The notes under the pieces: model-generated
Databases searched by the model: none
Told to the model about the DNA's origin: nothing
Seen by the model: the letters and a program-made list of their open reading frames with translations, nothing else
NCBI GenBank assembly: GCA_023431215.1
Contig: JAEYXR010000093.1
Location: 1-20,761 of the forward strand
Direction: 5' to 3'
Length of the DNA stretch: 20,761 nucleotides
From: Bacillota bacterium
GTDB taxonomy: Bacteria > Bacillota > Clostridia > Oscillospirales > Ruminococcaceae
Program-made: the position numbers and the translations under genes
Shown: in pieces, positions 13,980 through 20,761 of the stretch
Position numbering within the stretch: position 1 is the stretch's first letter
Layout of the letters: each line of letters starts with the position of its first letter

Positions 13980-14803
13980 TAAGACGCTTATTTATTCTAT
14001 GCACCGCGGCTTTGATGCTTATTGCACTTGCCATACCGGCATTTGCACAGTCACAAACCACCAGCCAGCCCAGAGTATTGGATGGCGCAGGTCTGTTTAC
14101 CGGCGCTGAGATTCAGACACTGGAGGCTGCCGTTGCCGAAGCAGCAGAGGCCACCAAGCTGAATTTGATTATAGTAACCACCAACAATGCCCATAGCAAC
14201 AGCACCCATTTTTACGCCAACGAGCTGTATGATGCCGGTGGCTATGGAGAAAACGGAGTCCTTTTGCTCATTGACATGTACAATCGGGAAGCTGCTATCT
14301 GTACCAAGGGCAAGGGCATTGACTTGCTCAATGACGCCCGCTGCGAGAGCATTATGGATGATGTGTATGCCGGTTTGGCAGAGGGGGAATTTGGCACTGC
14401 CGCCCAAAACTTTTTGGACAGCACTGTTTATTGGGTATCTAAGGGCATAGCAGATAACCAGCACCGTTATGACGCCGAAACCGGAGAAGTGACCCCCTAC
14501 AAAGAGCTGACTGTGGGGGAAATACTGATTTCCGGCGCAATTGCTTTGGCGGTGGGGGGAGTGACATGTGCCGGCGTCATGGGGAAATACCGTTTAAAGT
14601 TTGGAACCTATAGCTATAATTTCCGTGAGCAGGGCAAGTTGAATCTAACAAGAAGGGAAGATCGCTTTTTGCACCAGACGGTGACTACGCGTATTATTCA
14701 TACAGAGAATAATTCCCGTGGCGGCGGCTCCGGCAGTATTGGAAGAAGCACTACTCACAGCTCCGGCGGCAGCCGGTTTGGCGGTACCAGCCGCAAGTTT
14801 TAA
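13976..14803 (+). CDS. ydjH: TPM-domain membrane protein (YdjH-like)
   Basis: A 275-residue protein. Residues 1-24 are a signal peptide ending AFA. Residues 33-160 are a TPM (TLP18.3/Psb32/MOLO-1) domain with the VLDGAGLFT opening and the GENGVLLLID strand. A membrane segment lies at about 182-203, and the cytoplasmic tail (about 245-275) is Gly/Ser-rich and basic, as in many TPM proteins. It starts at ATG 13976, overlapping the ydjG-like stop by 4 bases, with GGGAGG 9 bases upstream. A longer frame opening at 13877 would run inside the upstream gene and is rejected. It probably acts with the YdjG-like protein in the membrane. Confidence 0.87.
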   Translation: MIRRLFILCTAALMLIALAIPAFAQSQTTSQPRVLDGAGLFTGAEIQTLEAAVAEAAEATKLNLIIVTTNNAHSNSTHFYANELYDAGGYGENGVLLLIDMYNREAAICTKGKGIDLLNDARCESIMDDVYAGLAEGEFGTAAQNFLDSTVYWVSKGIADNQHRYDAETGEVTPYKELTVGEILISGAIALAVGGVTCAGVMGKYRLKFGTYSYNFREQGKLNLTRREDRFLHQTVTTRIIHTENNSRGGGSGSIGRSTTHSSGGSRFGGTSRKF

Positions 14804-14832
14804 CAGCTTATTGCCACCGCTGTGGAAAAAAG

Positions 14833-14871
14833 AAAAGCTCCACCCGCATTTGTTGTTGGGTGGGGCTTTTT
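14833..14871. terminator. Bidirectional terminator between the ydj-like operon and lplA
   Basis: AAAAGCTCCACCC and GGGTGGGGCTTTTT form a stem of about 13 bp with one mismatch. T-runs are present on both strands (the minus strand continues CTTTTTT), so it can end both convergent units. Confidence 0.88.
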
Positions 14872-14950
14872 ACTGTATGCTCCGGCAGTATAATAATACT
14901 AAGTATATGTAGTTTTGAATCTGCGGCGGCATGCTTTGGCTGCAAAAAAT

Positions 14951-15934
14951 CTACTGGCATAAAAAACGAGCCAGTAGTTCCGGTGTCATGCCCAAAATAG
15001 CCTGCTCTACCAGTGATGGAGGCAAAGCGGCGGCGATGTCCTGACAGCGGTGGGGAATACCCACCAGAGCAGCTTCCAGCAAAGATACATCGGCGCTGCC
15101 AAAAAAGTCTCCTTGCAGCGTAATGGCGGAAATACGCCCCTCTGCCACCAAAAGGCTGGCTTCTACAAGGCCAAAGGGAAACTTTTCTTCCAGTTGCAGG
15201 CTGTAGCGGGGCGAAGAACCAAAATTCCATTCCCAGGTGCCATATCGGGTTTCTACCAACGTATTGACGGCAGCAATATCCTTTTGTGTAAGCGCATAGG
15301 GCTGCACATCCGGCAGGGCGGTGCGCAAAAAATGTGTAAGCCCCTGTAAAAACTCCTCAGCGGTCATGGGCTCTTTTAAGTGCTGAGCAATATTGGTAAC
15401 ACGGCTGCGTACTGAGGCAACACCCTTGCTTTGCAGCTTGATTGGGCGGGGACGAAGTGCCCCGGACAGCTGTGAAAGGTCGGCGGAAAACAACAGACAC
15501 CCATGGTGAAGAATACGTCCGTTGCGCACCGTCTGTGCATTGCCACTGCACTTTGCGCCATCAATCAGCAGGTCGTTTCGGCCGGAAAGTGTAGCCGTTA
15601 CATCAAGAGTTTTTAAATAAGAAATAATAGGCGCGGTAAATTTTGCATAGTTATTAAAGTCATTGTGGCAGCAGGTTTGAATGAGGGTATAATTGATATT
15701 GCCGGGGTCATGAAAGACCGCACCGCCGCCTGTTAAACGGCGAATCACCGCTATGTTATGTTCTTGCACATAATCGGGATTAATTTCTAAAAGTGTGTTT
15801 TGATTTTTTCCTATAATAATAGCCTGGCTGTTACGCCACAAACACAGAACATCCTCTTGAACGGCTGTCAGCAGGTACTCTTCTAAAGCAAGGTTAAAAG
15901 CGGGATTGAGGCTGGTGTTTTCTATTAATAGCAT
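14951..15934 (-). CDS. lplA: Lipoate-protein ligase A
   Basis: A 327-residue enzyme that activates lipoate with ATP and attaches it to lysines of lipoyl domains (pyruvate dehydrogenase-type complexes, GcvH). It shows the lipoate-binding RRLTGGGAVFHD block (65-76), the catalytic Lys128 in DGAKCSGNAQ, HHGCLLF (143-149) and KGVASVRSRVTNI (170-182). Residues of about 250-327 match the accessory C-terminal domain needed for adenylation, so it is a full-length bifunctional ligase (E. coli LplA is 337 residues). The start is the ATG at 15934, with AAGGA 9 bases upstream; a longer in-frame extension to 15994 has no good ribosome binding site. It is monocistronic, so lipoate salvage is likely. Confidence 0.93.
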   Translation of the reverse strand: MLLIENTSLNPAFNLALEEYLLTAVQEDVLCLWRNSQAIIIGKNQNTLLEINPDYVQEHNIAVIRRLTGGGAVFHDPGNINYTLIQTCCHNDFNNYAKFTAPIISYLKTLDVTATLSGRNDLLIDGAKCSGNAQTVRNGRILHHGCLLFSADLSQLSGALRPRPIKLQSKGVASVRSRVTNIAQHLKEPMTAEEFLQGLTHFLRTALPDVQPYALTQKDIAAVNTLVETRYGTWEWNFGSSPRYSLQLEEKFPFGLVEASLLVAEGRISAITLQGDFFGSADVSLLEAALVGIPHRCQDIAAALPPSLVEQAILGMTPELLARFLCQ

Positions 15935-16043
15935 AGTGAAACATCCTTCCAAAAAATCTGTTAAAACCTTAAACAAGCATAGCGCAAAAATCAATTAAAA
16001 CTGATAAGGCAGCAAAGCGGTAAGAAATGTCAAGCTCGTATTC

Positions 16044-16072
16044 TTGTTGCAATCAATAAAACGTAGTATAAT
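16044..16072 (+). promoter_or_regulatory. Promoter of the second PH-like gene
   Basis: TTGTTG (16044-16049) and a perfect TATAAT (16067-16072) are spaced by 17 bases. Transcription would begin near 16079, leaving a leader of about 230 bases. Confidence 0.65.
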
Positions 16073-16078
16073 TGTAAC

Positions 16079-16308
16079 AATAAACCATATCTGCAAGGTG
16101 TAATGACAGCATGGCGTGCCTTTGGGGCACGCACGTAAACGGCTGTGGCGTAGCTGCATGGCCAGTACAGTAATATTATATCATAAAAATAAAATGTGTT
16201 AAAACATTGTGAGCAGCGCCTATCAACATGTAGTTTAAAACAGACGGCACAAAGCTAGAAATATTCAAATGAACTTTTTTATTACAAAACCGAAAGGGGT
16301 TTATGATA
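16079..16308 (+). promoter_or_regulatory. Structured leader of the second PH-like gene
   Basis: A leader of about 230 bases without a gene. It holds a strong hairpin, GCGTGCC/GGCACGC (about 16113-16132), and a second one, GGCTGTG with CATGGCC (about 16140-16163), with the direct repeat GCATGG near each. The rest is AT-rich. I could not match it to a known riboswitch family. No terminator lies between it and the gene, so any control would act on translation or RNA stability. Confidence 0.4.
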
Positions 16309-16725
16309 ATGTCTCAGATTCAAATGCTGTGGAAAGACCGCAAACGTATTTTAGGAATGCCCATTACCTTCACGAAATATTCTATGTCGCAAGATAGGCT
16401 TTTTTTAGAAACAGGCCTGCTCAACACCTCTCAAGAGGAAGTGCTTTTGTACCGTGTAAGGGATATTAGCTTACATATCAGTATTTGGCAGCGAATTTTT
16501 GGCGTGGGCTCGGTAATTGTGCAATCCTCCGATAAAACTATGCCGGTTTTAACCATGAAAAATATTAAAAAGCCAAAAGATGTAAAAGAGCTTTTACACA
16601 ACAATGTGGAGGAAATGAAAATTCGCCGTAAAATGCGCGTGGGTGAGTTGCTTGGCGACAGCTGCAGCGGTCATGATGAGATGGATAATGATTCCGACGA
16701 GCTGTTGGACAATGAGATAGAATAA
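16309..16725 (+). CDS. PH-like domain protein (bPH_2/DUF304 type)
   Basis: A 138-residue protein. Residues 15-100 fit the bPH_2 (YdbS/YdbT, DUF304) fold: a strand with the TKYSMSQDRLFLETGLL pattern, then the RVRDISLHISIWQRIFGVG block in which an Arg-x-x-Asp-Ile motif leads into the family's conserved helix, then a basic KNIKKPKDVKELL stretch. The last 20 residues are strongly acidic. Unlike most family members it has no membrane helix. The start is taken as the ATG at 16309, 9 bases after AAAGGGG; the ATG at 16303 is only 3 bases away from it. It differs in type from the PH protein at 9196. Confidence 0.8.
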   Translation: MSQIQMLWKDRKRILGMPITFTKYSMSQDRLFLETGLLNTSQEEVLLYRVRDISLHISIWQRIFGVGSVIVQSSDKTMPVLTMKNIKKPKDVKELLHNNVEEMKIRRKMRVGELLGDSCSGHDEMDNDSDELLDNEIE

Positions 16726-16753
16726 TTCTTTTTGGATAGGTTAATATATATGC

Positions 16754-16788
16754 GAAGGGCCGGAAAGCTCCGGTCCTTTCTTACTTTT
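16754..16788 (+). terminator. Terminator of the second PH-like gene
   Basis: GAAGGGCCGGA and TCCGGTCCTTTC form a stem of about 11 bp with a GU pair and a 4-base loop, then a T-rich tail. A second AT-rich hairpin (AAAAAGC/GCTTTTT) follows at about 16789-16807. Confidence 0.8.
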
Positions 16789-16844
16789 AAAAAGCGTTCT
16801 GCTTTTTAAAAAGATTGTGCAACCACCGAAAGGAGTTAATCATC

Positions 16845-17012
16845 ATGGACAACTGTAAAGCAAACAAAAGCATCGAATGCAGCGTCACCCAGTGCCGTAA
16901 TCACTGCAACAATGAGCAATACTGCTCGCTGGATAAAATTTCGGTAGGCACCCATGAGGCCAATCCCACCGTAAAGCAGTGTACCGACTGTATGTCTTTT
17001 GAAAAAAAGTAA
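16845..17012 (+). CDS. DUF1540 cysteine-rich small protein
   Basis: A 55-residue protein with seven cysteines (4, 12, 17, 21, 27, 46, 49). The spacing IECSVTQCRNHC...CSLDKISVG...CTDC fits one DUF1540 unit, a family common in Clostridia and Bacilli and thought to bind metal; its function is not established. AAAGGAG lies 9 bases before the ATG at 16845. A longer frame opening at 16815 has no ribosome binding site. It could be read through from the upstream PH-like gene past its terminator, or have its own unrecognised promoter. Confidence 0.85.
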   Translation: MDNCKANKSIECSVTQCRNHCNNEQYCSLDKISVGTHEANPTVKQCTDCMSFEKK

Positions 17013-17192
17013 TTTTTACAGCCAAACAAAGTTTTCTGTAAAAAGGACATGCCGAGGCTTCAGCCAGTTCAGGGTCCATGCCTAATGACTGTTTCTCGGA
17101 GTGACGGATGTGTATACAAGCAGTTTCTCAAAATTCTTTTTTACTAAGGCAAGTTTTATACTGCGTTTTATACACCTGCCAAGCTCAAAAGC

Positions 17193-17229
17193 AAAAATCC
17201 CTGCCGATTATTTCGGCAGGGATTTTTTT
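17193..17229. terminator. Bidirectional terminator between the DUF1540 and DUF3137-like genes
   Basis: AAAAATCCCTGCCGA and TCGGCAGGGATTTTTTT form a near-perfect stem of about 15 bp with a short loop. The A- and T-runs allow it to work on both strands. It lies 16 bases past the stop of the minus-strand gene at 17245. Confidence 0.92.
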
Positions 17230-17244
17230 AATACATAGAAGCAA

Positions 17245-18129
17245 TTATTTGGTTGGAACAAGGGAGTCTGCCAGGTCAAAAAATTCTTGCATTTCGGGCA
17301 GCTGCTTTACAGTCAGCAAATTTTCAGGAATAGGACGGCGGGGGCCATAGTCATCCACCACAAAACGGCTTTTTAAAATAACCATCAGCTTATTATCCAT
17401 AATACCAACAATAATGGGGGTTCTGGCTTTTTCCTGCAGCTTGCGGATGCGTTTTGTTACGTGGGGAGCCAGTATGGCTGCTGCTGCTTCAGGATTGTCG
17501 CTGACAATATCGTATTCCTTCATCAGGTCATCATCGCCAACCTCTACCAATGAAAAGCCGTGCTTTTGCTCAAGAAAGCGCTCAGTTTCACCGGGGGATA
17601 AAAAGCCTTTATGAATGAGCTCTACAGAGGCGGAAAAGGGTGTGCCGCAATCTTGAATTGCCATGGTGCCAATGACATATTCAACCTTGCCTTTTTCGGC
17701 AACTTCATCGGCAAACTGACGGCGCAGCAACGAAATATCAGACTGCTCAAAGCTTCTGCCCTTATAAAATCCGGTGACATGTTCACGGCCTACATAACCC
17801 TTGCCGCTGTTTTTCATCCAAATCAGGCCGGATTCTGCAATGGTGTCCAGAGAAATGCCCTCTTTGTACTGATAGCGGACATCGGTGAGGTAGGGGGCAT
17901 AGTTTGCTTCCACCACCGTGCGCTTCACATTTAAACGATGTGCCTTAAAACGAGGGTTAACCACCAAAAAAACGCCCAGCATTGCTGCTGCTGCCAAAGT
18001 AATACCCAATAGCGGAGACCACAGGTAAAGAATAACACCTGCCGTTGCTACCGAATAAAGAATCAGATTTGTCTTTAGCAGATTTTTGCGGTAATTTTCT
18101 AGTTGCTGCCGTTGTTCCTGCAAGTCCAT
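17245..18129 (-). CDS. DUF3137-like membrane protein
   Basis: A 294-residue protein. A charged N-terminus is followed by two adjacent membrane segments (about 20-36 and 39-57) and then a soluble domain. The C-terminal half fits the DUF3137 pattern: an internal FSLVEVGDDDLMKEYDIVS block, where such proteins carry an Asp-x-x-Phe/Tyr-Asp-Val/Ile motif, then Pro-Glu-Ala-Ala and a helix with Leu-x-Pro, then a strand with DNKLMVIL. The function is unknown. GGAG lies 9 bases before the ATG. It is 27 bases downstream of the gene at 18157, so the two form an operon and may share a job at the membrane. Confidence 0.72.
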   Translation of the reverse strand: MDLQEQRQQLENYRKNLLKTNLILYSVATAGVILYLWSPLLGITLAAAAMLGVFLVVNPRFKAHRLNVKRTVVEANYAPYLTDVRYQYKEGISLDTIAESGLIWMKNSGKGYVGREHVTGFYKGRSFEQSDISLLRRQFADEVAEKGKVEYVIGTMAIQDCGTPFSASVELIHKGFLSPGETERFLEQKHGFSLVEVGDDDLMKEYDIVSDNPEAAAAILAPHVTKRIRKLQEKARTPIIVGIMDNKLMVILKSRFVVDDYGPRRPIPENLLTVKQLPEMQEFFDLADSLVPTK

Positions 18130-18156
18130 TGTTTATTGCTCCATTCTTTTGTTATA

Positions 18157-18618
18157 TTAACCTACAAATCCTGTAATAACAAAGTTTTTGTCTTTGCTTT
18201 TTTCTACGGTAAGCAGCACTTCACTGCCCTCTTCAAATATCACGGTGACAATTCGCTTTCCTTCGGCTTCTTCACCGGTAATAAATTGAGTTACACGCAG
18301 CGAGTTGCCGGGGGGAAGAAGCCCAAAAGGCTGGCCGGAAAAAGATTTTTTTAAAGTGCGTGTGTCACCGGTTAACTGTGCTACCATTGCTCTGGCTACA
18401 ACATCCTGATACTGGTCGGAAGGCAGCATCTCAAAATACAATGCGTAACCGCCGTTTTGATGATGCTTTTGTGTCAGCAGCCATCCCTGTCCCTGGTCGC
18501 CCCAGGAGCTGCGGATATAAAGTCCTGCCAGTACCGATACAGCCAACGCAGCCACAGCAGCAATGCGCACCCACTTTTTTATCTGTTTTTTTTGCGGAGG
18601 ATAAAAGTCAGGCATCAT
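18157..18618 (-). CDS. Single-pass membrane protein of unknown function
   Basis: A 153-residue protein. A basic N-terminus (KKQIKKW) is followed by one membrane helix (about 17-36) and an extracytoplasmic domain of about 115 residues with no motif that I recognise; there is no cysteine. The orientation (positive inside) suggests that the C-terminal domain is outside the cell. The start is the ATG at 18618, 5 bases after AAAGGAG, or the next ATG at 18615, 8 bases after it; an in-frame ATG at 18633 overlaps the site. First gene of a two-gene operon with the DUF3137-like gene, behind a good promoter. Confidence 0.7.
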   Translation of the reverse strand: MMPDFYPPQKKQIKKWVRIAAVAALAVSVLAGLYIRSSWGDQGQGWLLTQKHHQNGGYALYFEMLPSDQYQDVVARAMVAQLTGDTRTLKKSFSGQPFGLLPPGNSLRVTQFITGEEAEGKRIVTVIFEEGSEVLLTVEKSKDKNFVITGFVG

Positions 18619-18716
18619 CGATGCTCCTTTCATTTACAAGACAAAACTTTAGCGCCTATGAAAATATTTTTACGTTCCTGTTGGTGCCTAGTTGTGTGTA
18701 TGTTTGGTCTATTTCT

Positions 18717-18745
18717 ATTATATCGGGAGCAGTGATGTGCCACAA
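18717..18745 (-). promoter_or_regulatory. Promoter of the two-gene membrane operon
   Basis: On the minus strand TTGTGG (18745-18740) and TATAAT (18722-18717) are spaced by 17 bases, about 100 bases before the first ATG. Confidence 0.65.
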
Positions 18746-18836
18746 GTATTAAAATAGTTTATTTACATTCTACCTGCTTTTGGTTCATAATTTTGGGTAG
18801 CAAAGGCTCATGTTAACAGTTTGTTTGCCCTGTGCA

Positions 18837-19616
18837 TCATTGTTTTAAAGAAAAAAGCTGCTCTGCATTAAGCGCGGTTTGTTTTGCCATTTGTTCAGGA
18901 GTAACCCCTTTGATTTCTGCCAGCTTTGCTATGGTAAGGGGAAGCATGCTGCTGTCGCAGCGCTTGCCGCGGAAAGGAACGGGGGCCATATACGGGCAGT
19001 CAGTTTCCACCAGCAAGCGGTTCAAGGGGATGACCTCCACAGCCTCCAGTGCACGGCGGGCGTTTTTAAAGGTAACTACACCTGTAAAGCCAATGTACAT
19101 ACCAAGCTTTAGTATTTCCTTTGCCATTTCTGCCGAACCGGAATAGCAGTGTACCACGCCCTTAGGGCGGTATTTCGCCAGTAGTTCAAAGGTGTCCTGA
19201 TGGGCATCCCTGTCATGAATAATGACAGGAAGCGTAAGCTCGTTTGCAAGCTGCAGTTGTGCCTCAAACACTTCCCGCTGCTGCTGTTTGTAATCGCCAT
19301 CATAGTAATAATCGTAGCCGATTTCTCCAATGGCCTTGACACGGGGGTTGTCCGCCATGGTGCGGAGCTGCTCCAGCCAGTTGTCGGGGAGCTGTGCGGC
19401 ATCATGGGGATGGATTCCCACCGCGGCCCAAATCCAATCATAGCGCCGGGCAAGGTCAATACTTGACTGGGAGCTTTCCAGACTGGCGCCAATGTTCATC
19501 AGACGTTCCACACCACTTTGACGGATGCGCTCCAGTATTTCGTCTCGGTCGGCATCAAAGGCTTCGTCATCATAATGGGCATGAGAATCAAATATGCCCG
19601 TCAGCTTTGGTTCCAT
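18837..19616 (-). CDS. tatD: TatD-family metal-dependent DNase
   Basis: A 259-residue TIM-barrel hydrolase of the TatD family, with two metal ions bound by conserved residues: His12 and His14 (SHAH), the GIHPHD block, Glu in GEIGYD, His in IHDRDAH, His in VVHCYSG and Asp in TDCPYMAP. Family members are 3'-5' exonucleases acting on DNA or RNA, often linked to DNA repair. The gene is directly downstream of metG, an arrangement common in Firmicutes. The start is the ATG at 19616, with AAAGGAG 11 bases upstream; an in-frame extension to 19697 would cross the terminator hairpin. No clear terminator follows. Confidence 0.93.
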   Translation of the reverse strand: MEPKLTGIFDSHAHYDDEAFDADRDEILERIRQSGVERLMNIGASLESSQSSIDLARRYDWIWAAVGIHPHDAAQLPDNWLEQLRTMADNPRVKAIGEIGYDYYYDGDYKQQQREVFEAQLQLANELTLPVIIHDRDAHQDTFELLAKYRPKGVVHCYSGSAEMAKEILKLGMYIGFTGVVTFKNARRALEAVEVIPLNRLLVETDCPYMAPVPFRGKRCDSSMLPLTIAKLAEIKGVTPEQMAKQTALNAEQLFSLKQ

Positions 19617-19642
19617 AAAAGTTGCTTCTCCTTTGTTGATGC

Positions 19643-19687
19643 AAAAAGGGGGAGGAACAGCGCAAAAGCTGAGTCCTCCCCCAAAAA
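19643..19687 (-). terminator. Terminator hairpin between metG and tatD
   Basis: On the minus strand GGGGGAGGA and TCCTCCCCC form a 9-bp stem, with CAGC/GCTG pairing inside, followed by TTTTT. It lies 19 bases after the metG stop and 27 bases before the tatD ATG. No space for a tatD promoter remains, so tatD is probably expressed by partial readthrough. Confidence 0.85.
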
Positions 19688-19705
19688 TGGTTGACATAAT
19701 TGGGT

Positions 19706-20761
19706 TTAGCCAATGCGGGTTCCCACAGGCAGGTTATCTACAAAAATAACCTTGCAGTTTCCGTCGGCATCGTCGCCTGCAAGCAGCATACCGTTGCTCT
19801 CCACACCGCAGAAGGTGGCGGGCTTTAGGTTGGCAATGACAATAATGTGGCGTCCTTTTAAATCTTCGGGCTCATACCAAGGGTGGATGCTGGAAACAAT
19901 CTGACGGCCGCCCATACCGTCGTCCAGCTGCAGGCGAAGCAGCTTTTTGGCCTTGGGCACTGCCTCGCATTCTACTACCTTACACACCCGCAGGTCGGTT
20001 TTAAAGAAGTCGTCTACCACAATCTGAGGTGCAAGCTCCTCTACCTTGGACACAGGCTTTGGCTCCTCTTTTGCCTTGGCGGCAGCCTGGGCCTCTGCCT
20101 TTTTGGCTTCGGCAGCGGCCTCCAGTTCGGCAAGCTCCTTGGCTACGTCAATGCGGGGGAACAATGCTTCACCCTTGCAGACGGTAACGTCGGCACGTAG
20201 GCTGCCAAAGGTACCGGCAGTTTCCCAGCTGCGTTCGGCTCCTTGTGCCCCAATCTGGTCCAAAATCTTTTCGGCAGAGGTAGGCATAAAGGGGGTCAGC
20301 AAAATAGCGGCAATACGGATGCACTCCAGCAGGTTGTACATGACGGTAGCCAGCCGGGGCTTGTTGGCTTCATCCTTGGCAAGCACCCAGGGTGCGGTTT
20401 CGTCAATATATTTGTTGGCTCTGGAAACAACCTTAAAGGTTTCCATCAAGCCGTTTTGAAAGGCAAAGGCTTCCATCTGCTCCTGATAGCGGCTGCGGAC
20501 GTTTTTGGCAAGGGCCAGCAGTTCCTCATCCTCAGCACCGACCTTGCGATCGGTGGGCAGGGTACCGCCAAAGTATTTTTCTACCATGCTAACAGTGCGG
20601 GAAACCAGGTTGCCCAGGTCGTTTGCCAAGTCGGAGTTAATGCGCAGGCAAAGCGCCTCGTTGGAGAAGTTGCCGTCGGAGCCAAAGGGAAACTCACGCA
20701 GCAGGAAGTAGCGGATGGCATCTACGCCGTAGCGGTTGCACAGCACCACAGGGTCTACCAC
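19706..20761 (-). CDS. metG: Methionyl-tRNA synthetase, 3' part (5' end outside the window)
   Basis: The C-terminal 351 residues of MetG, which charges tRNA-Met with methionine. The fragment opens with VDPVVLCNRYGVDAIRYF, the stretch directly after the KMSKS loop, so the catalytic HIGH and KMSKS parts lie beyond 20761. It continues with the helical anticodon-binding domain (to about residue 200, including the WVLAKD and CIRIAAILLTPFMP blocks). An Ala/Glu/Lys-rich linker follows (about 205-245). The fragment ends with a tRNA-binding EMAP/Trbp111-type OB fold (about 250-351), ending NLPVGTRIG. This C-terminal module makes the enzyme a dimer and increases tRNA affinity. The gene runs off the window, so the given right end is the window edge, not a start. 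Confidence 0.96.
   Translation of the reverse strand: MVDPVVLCNRYGVDAIRYFLLREFPFGSDGNFSNEALCLRINSDLANDLGNLVSRTVSMVEKYFGGTLPTDRKVGAEDEELLALAKNVRSRYQEQMEAFAFQNGLMETFKVVSRANKYIDETAPWVLAKDEANKPRLATVMYNLLECIRIAAILLTPFMPTSAEKILDQIGAQGAERSWETAGTFGSLRADVTVCKGEALFPRIDVAKELAELEAAAEAKKAEAQAAAKAKEEPKPVSKVEELAPQIVVDDFFKTDLRVCKVVECEAVPKAKKLLRLQLDDGMGGRQIVSSIHPWYEPEDLKGRHIIVIANLKPATFCGVESNGMLLAGDDADGNCKVIFVDNLPVGTRIG

Overview
The window reads as chromosomal DNA of a low-to-moderate G+C Gram-positive anaerobe, most likely class Clostridia; family level cannot be settled by eye. Supporting signs are strong AGGAGG-type ribosome binding sites, sigma-A-like promoters, many hairpin-plus-T-run terminators, two lipoprotein signal peptides, a DUF1540 protein, a water-forming-type NADH oxidase, and an rRNA operon end (5S) running into a tRNA cluster with encoded CCA ends.

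Layout. 1-635: end of an rRNA operon: 5S rRNA, then tRNA-Asn(GTT), tRNA-Met-type(CAT), tRNA-Trp(CCA) and tRNA-Thr(GGT), separated by hairpin spacers and closed by a terminator. 635-1268: AT-rich, no convincing gene, ending in a promoter with an overlapping palindrome. 1269-3107: a lipid-anchored FAD/FMN flavoprotein reductase. 3255-3300: a decayed 3' half of tRNA-Thr. 3406-4098 (-): TrmO, a tRNA modification enzyme. 4395-4712: a small membrane protein. 4807-7356 (-): a three-gene ABC importer operon (ATPase, permease, binding lipoprotein; ligand unknown). 7591-8931 (-): NADH oxidase. 9196-9570 (-): a bacterial PH-domain protein. 9703-11316: an MFS exporter-like gene behind a roughly 375-base leader with several terminator-like hairpins and a possible 29-codon leader ORF. 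11565-14803: an operon resembling B. subtilis ydjI-ydjG-ydjH (SPFH protein with zinc ribbons, zinc-ribbon membrane protein, TPM-domain protein), without pspA. 14951-15934 (-): lipoate-protein ligase. 16309-16725: a second, different PH-like protein behind a structured leader. 16845-17012: DUF1540 protein. 17245-18618 (-): two membrane proteins, one DUF3137-like. 18837-20761 (-): tatD and the 3' part of metG, with a terminator between them.

Functional picture. Most genes are housekeeping (translation, lipoylation, tRNA modification) or concern the cell envelope and redox balance. The envelope theme is strong: SPFH/zinc-ribbon/TPM operon, two PH-domain proteins and several small membrane proteins. 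I see no mobile element, phage gene or CRISPR array. The points most worth following are the unexplained MFS leader, the tRNA-Thr remnant flanking the flavoprotein gene, and the flavoprotein itself, which seems to lack the arginines expected of a fumarate reductase.
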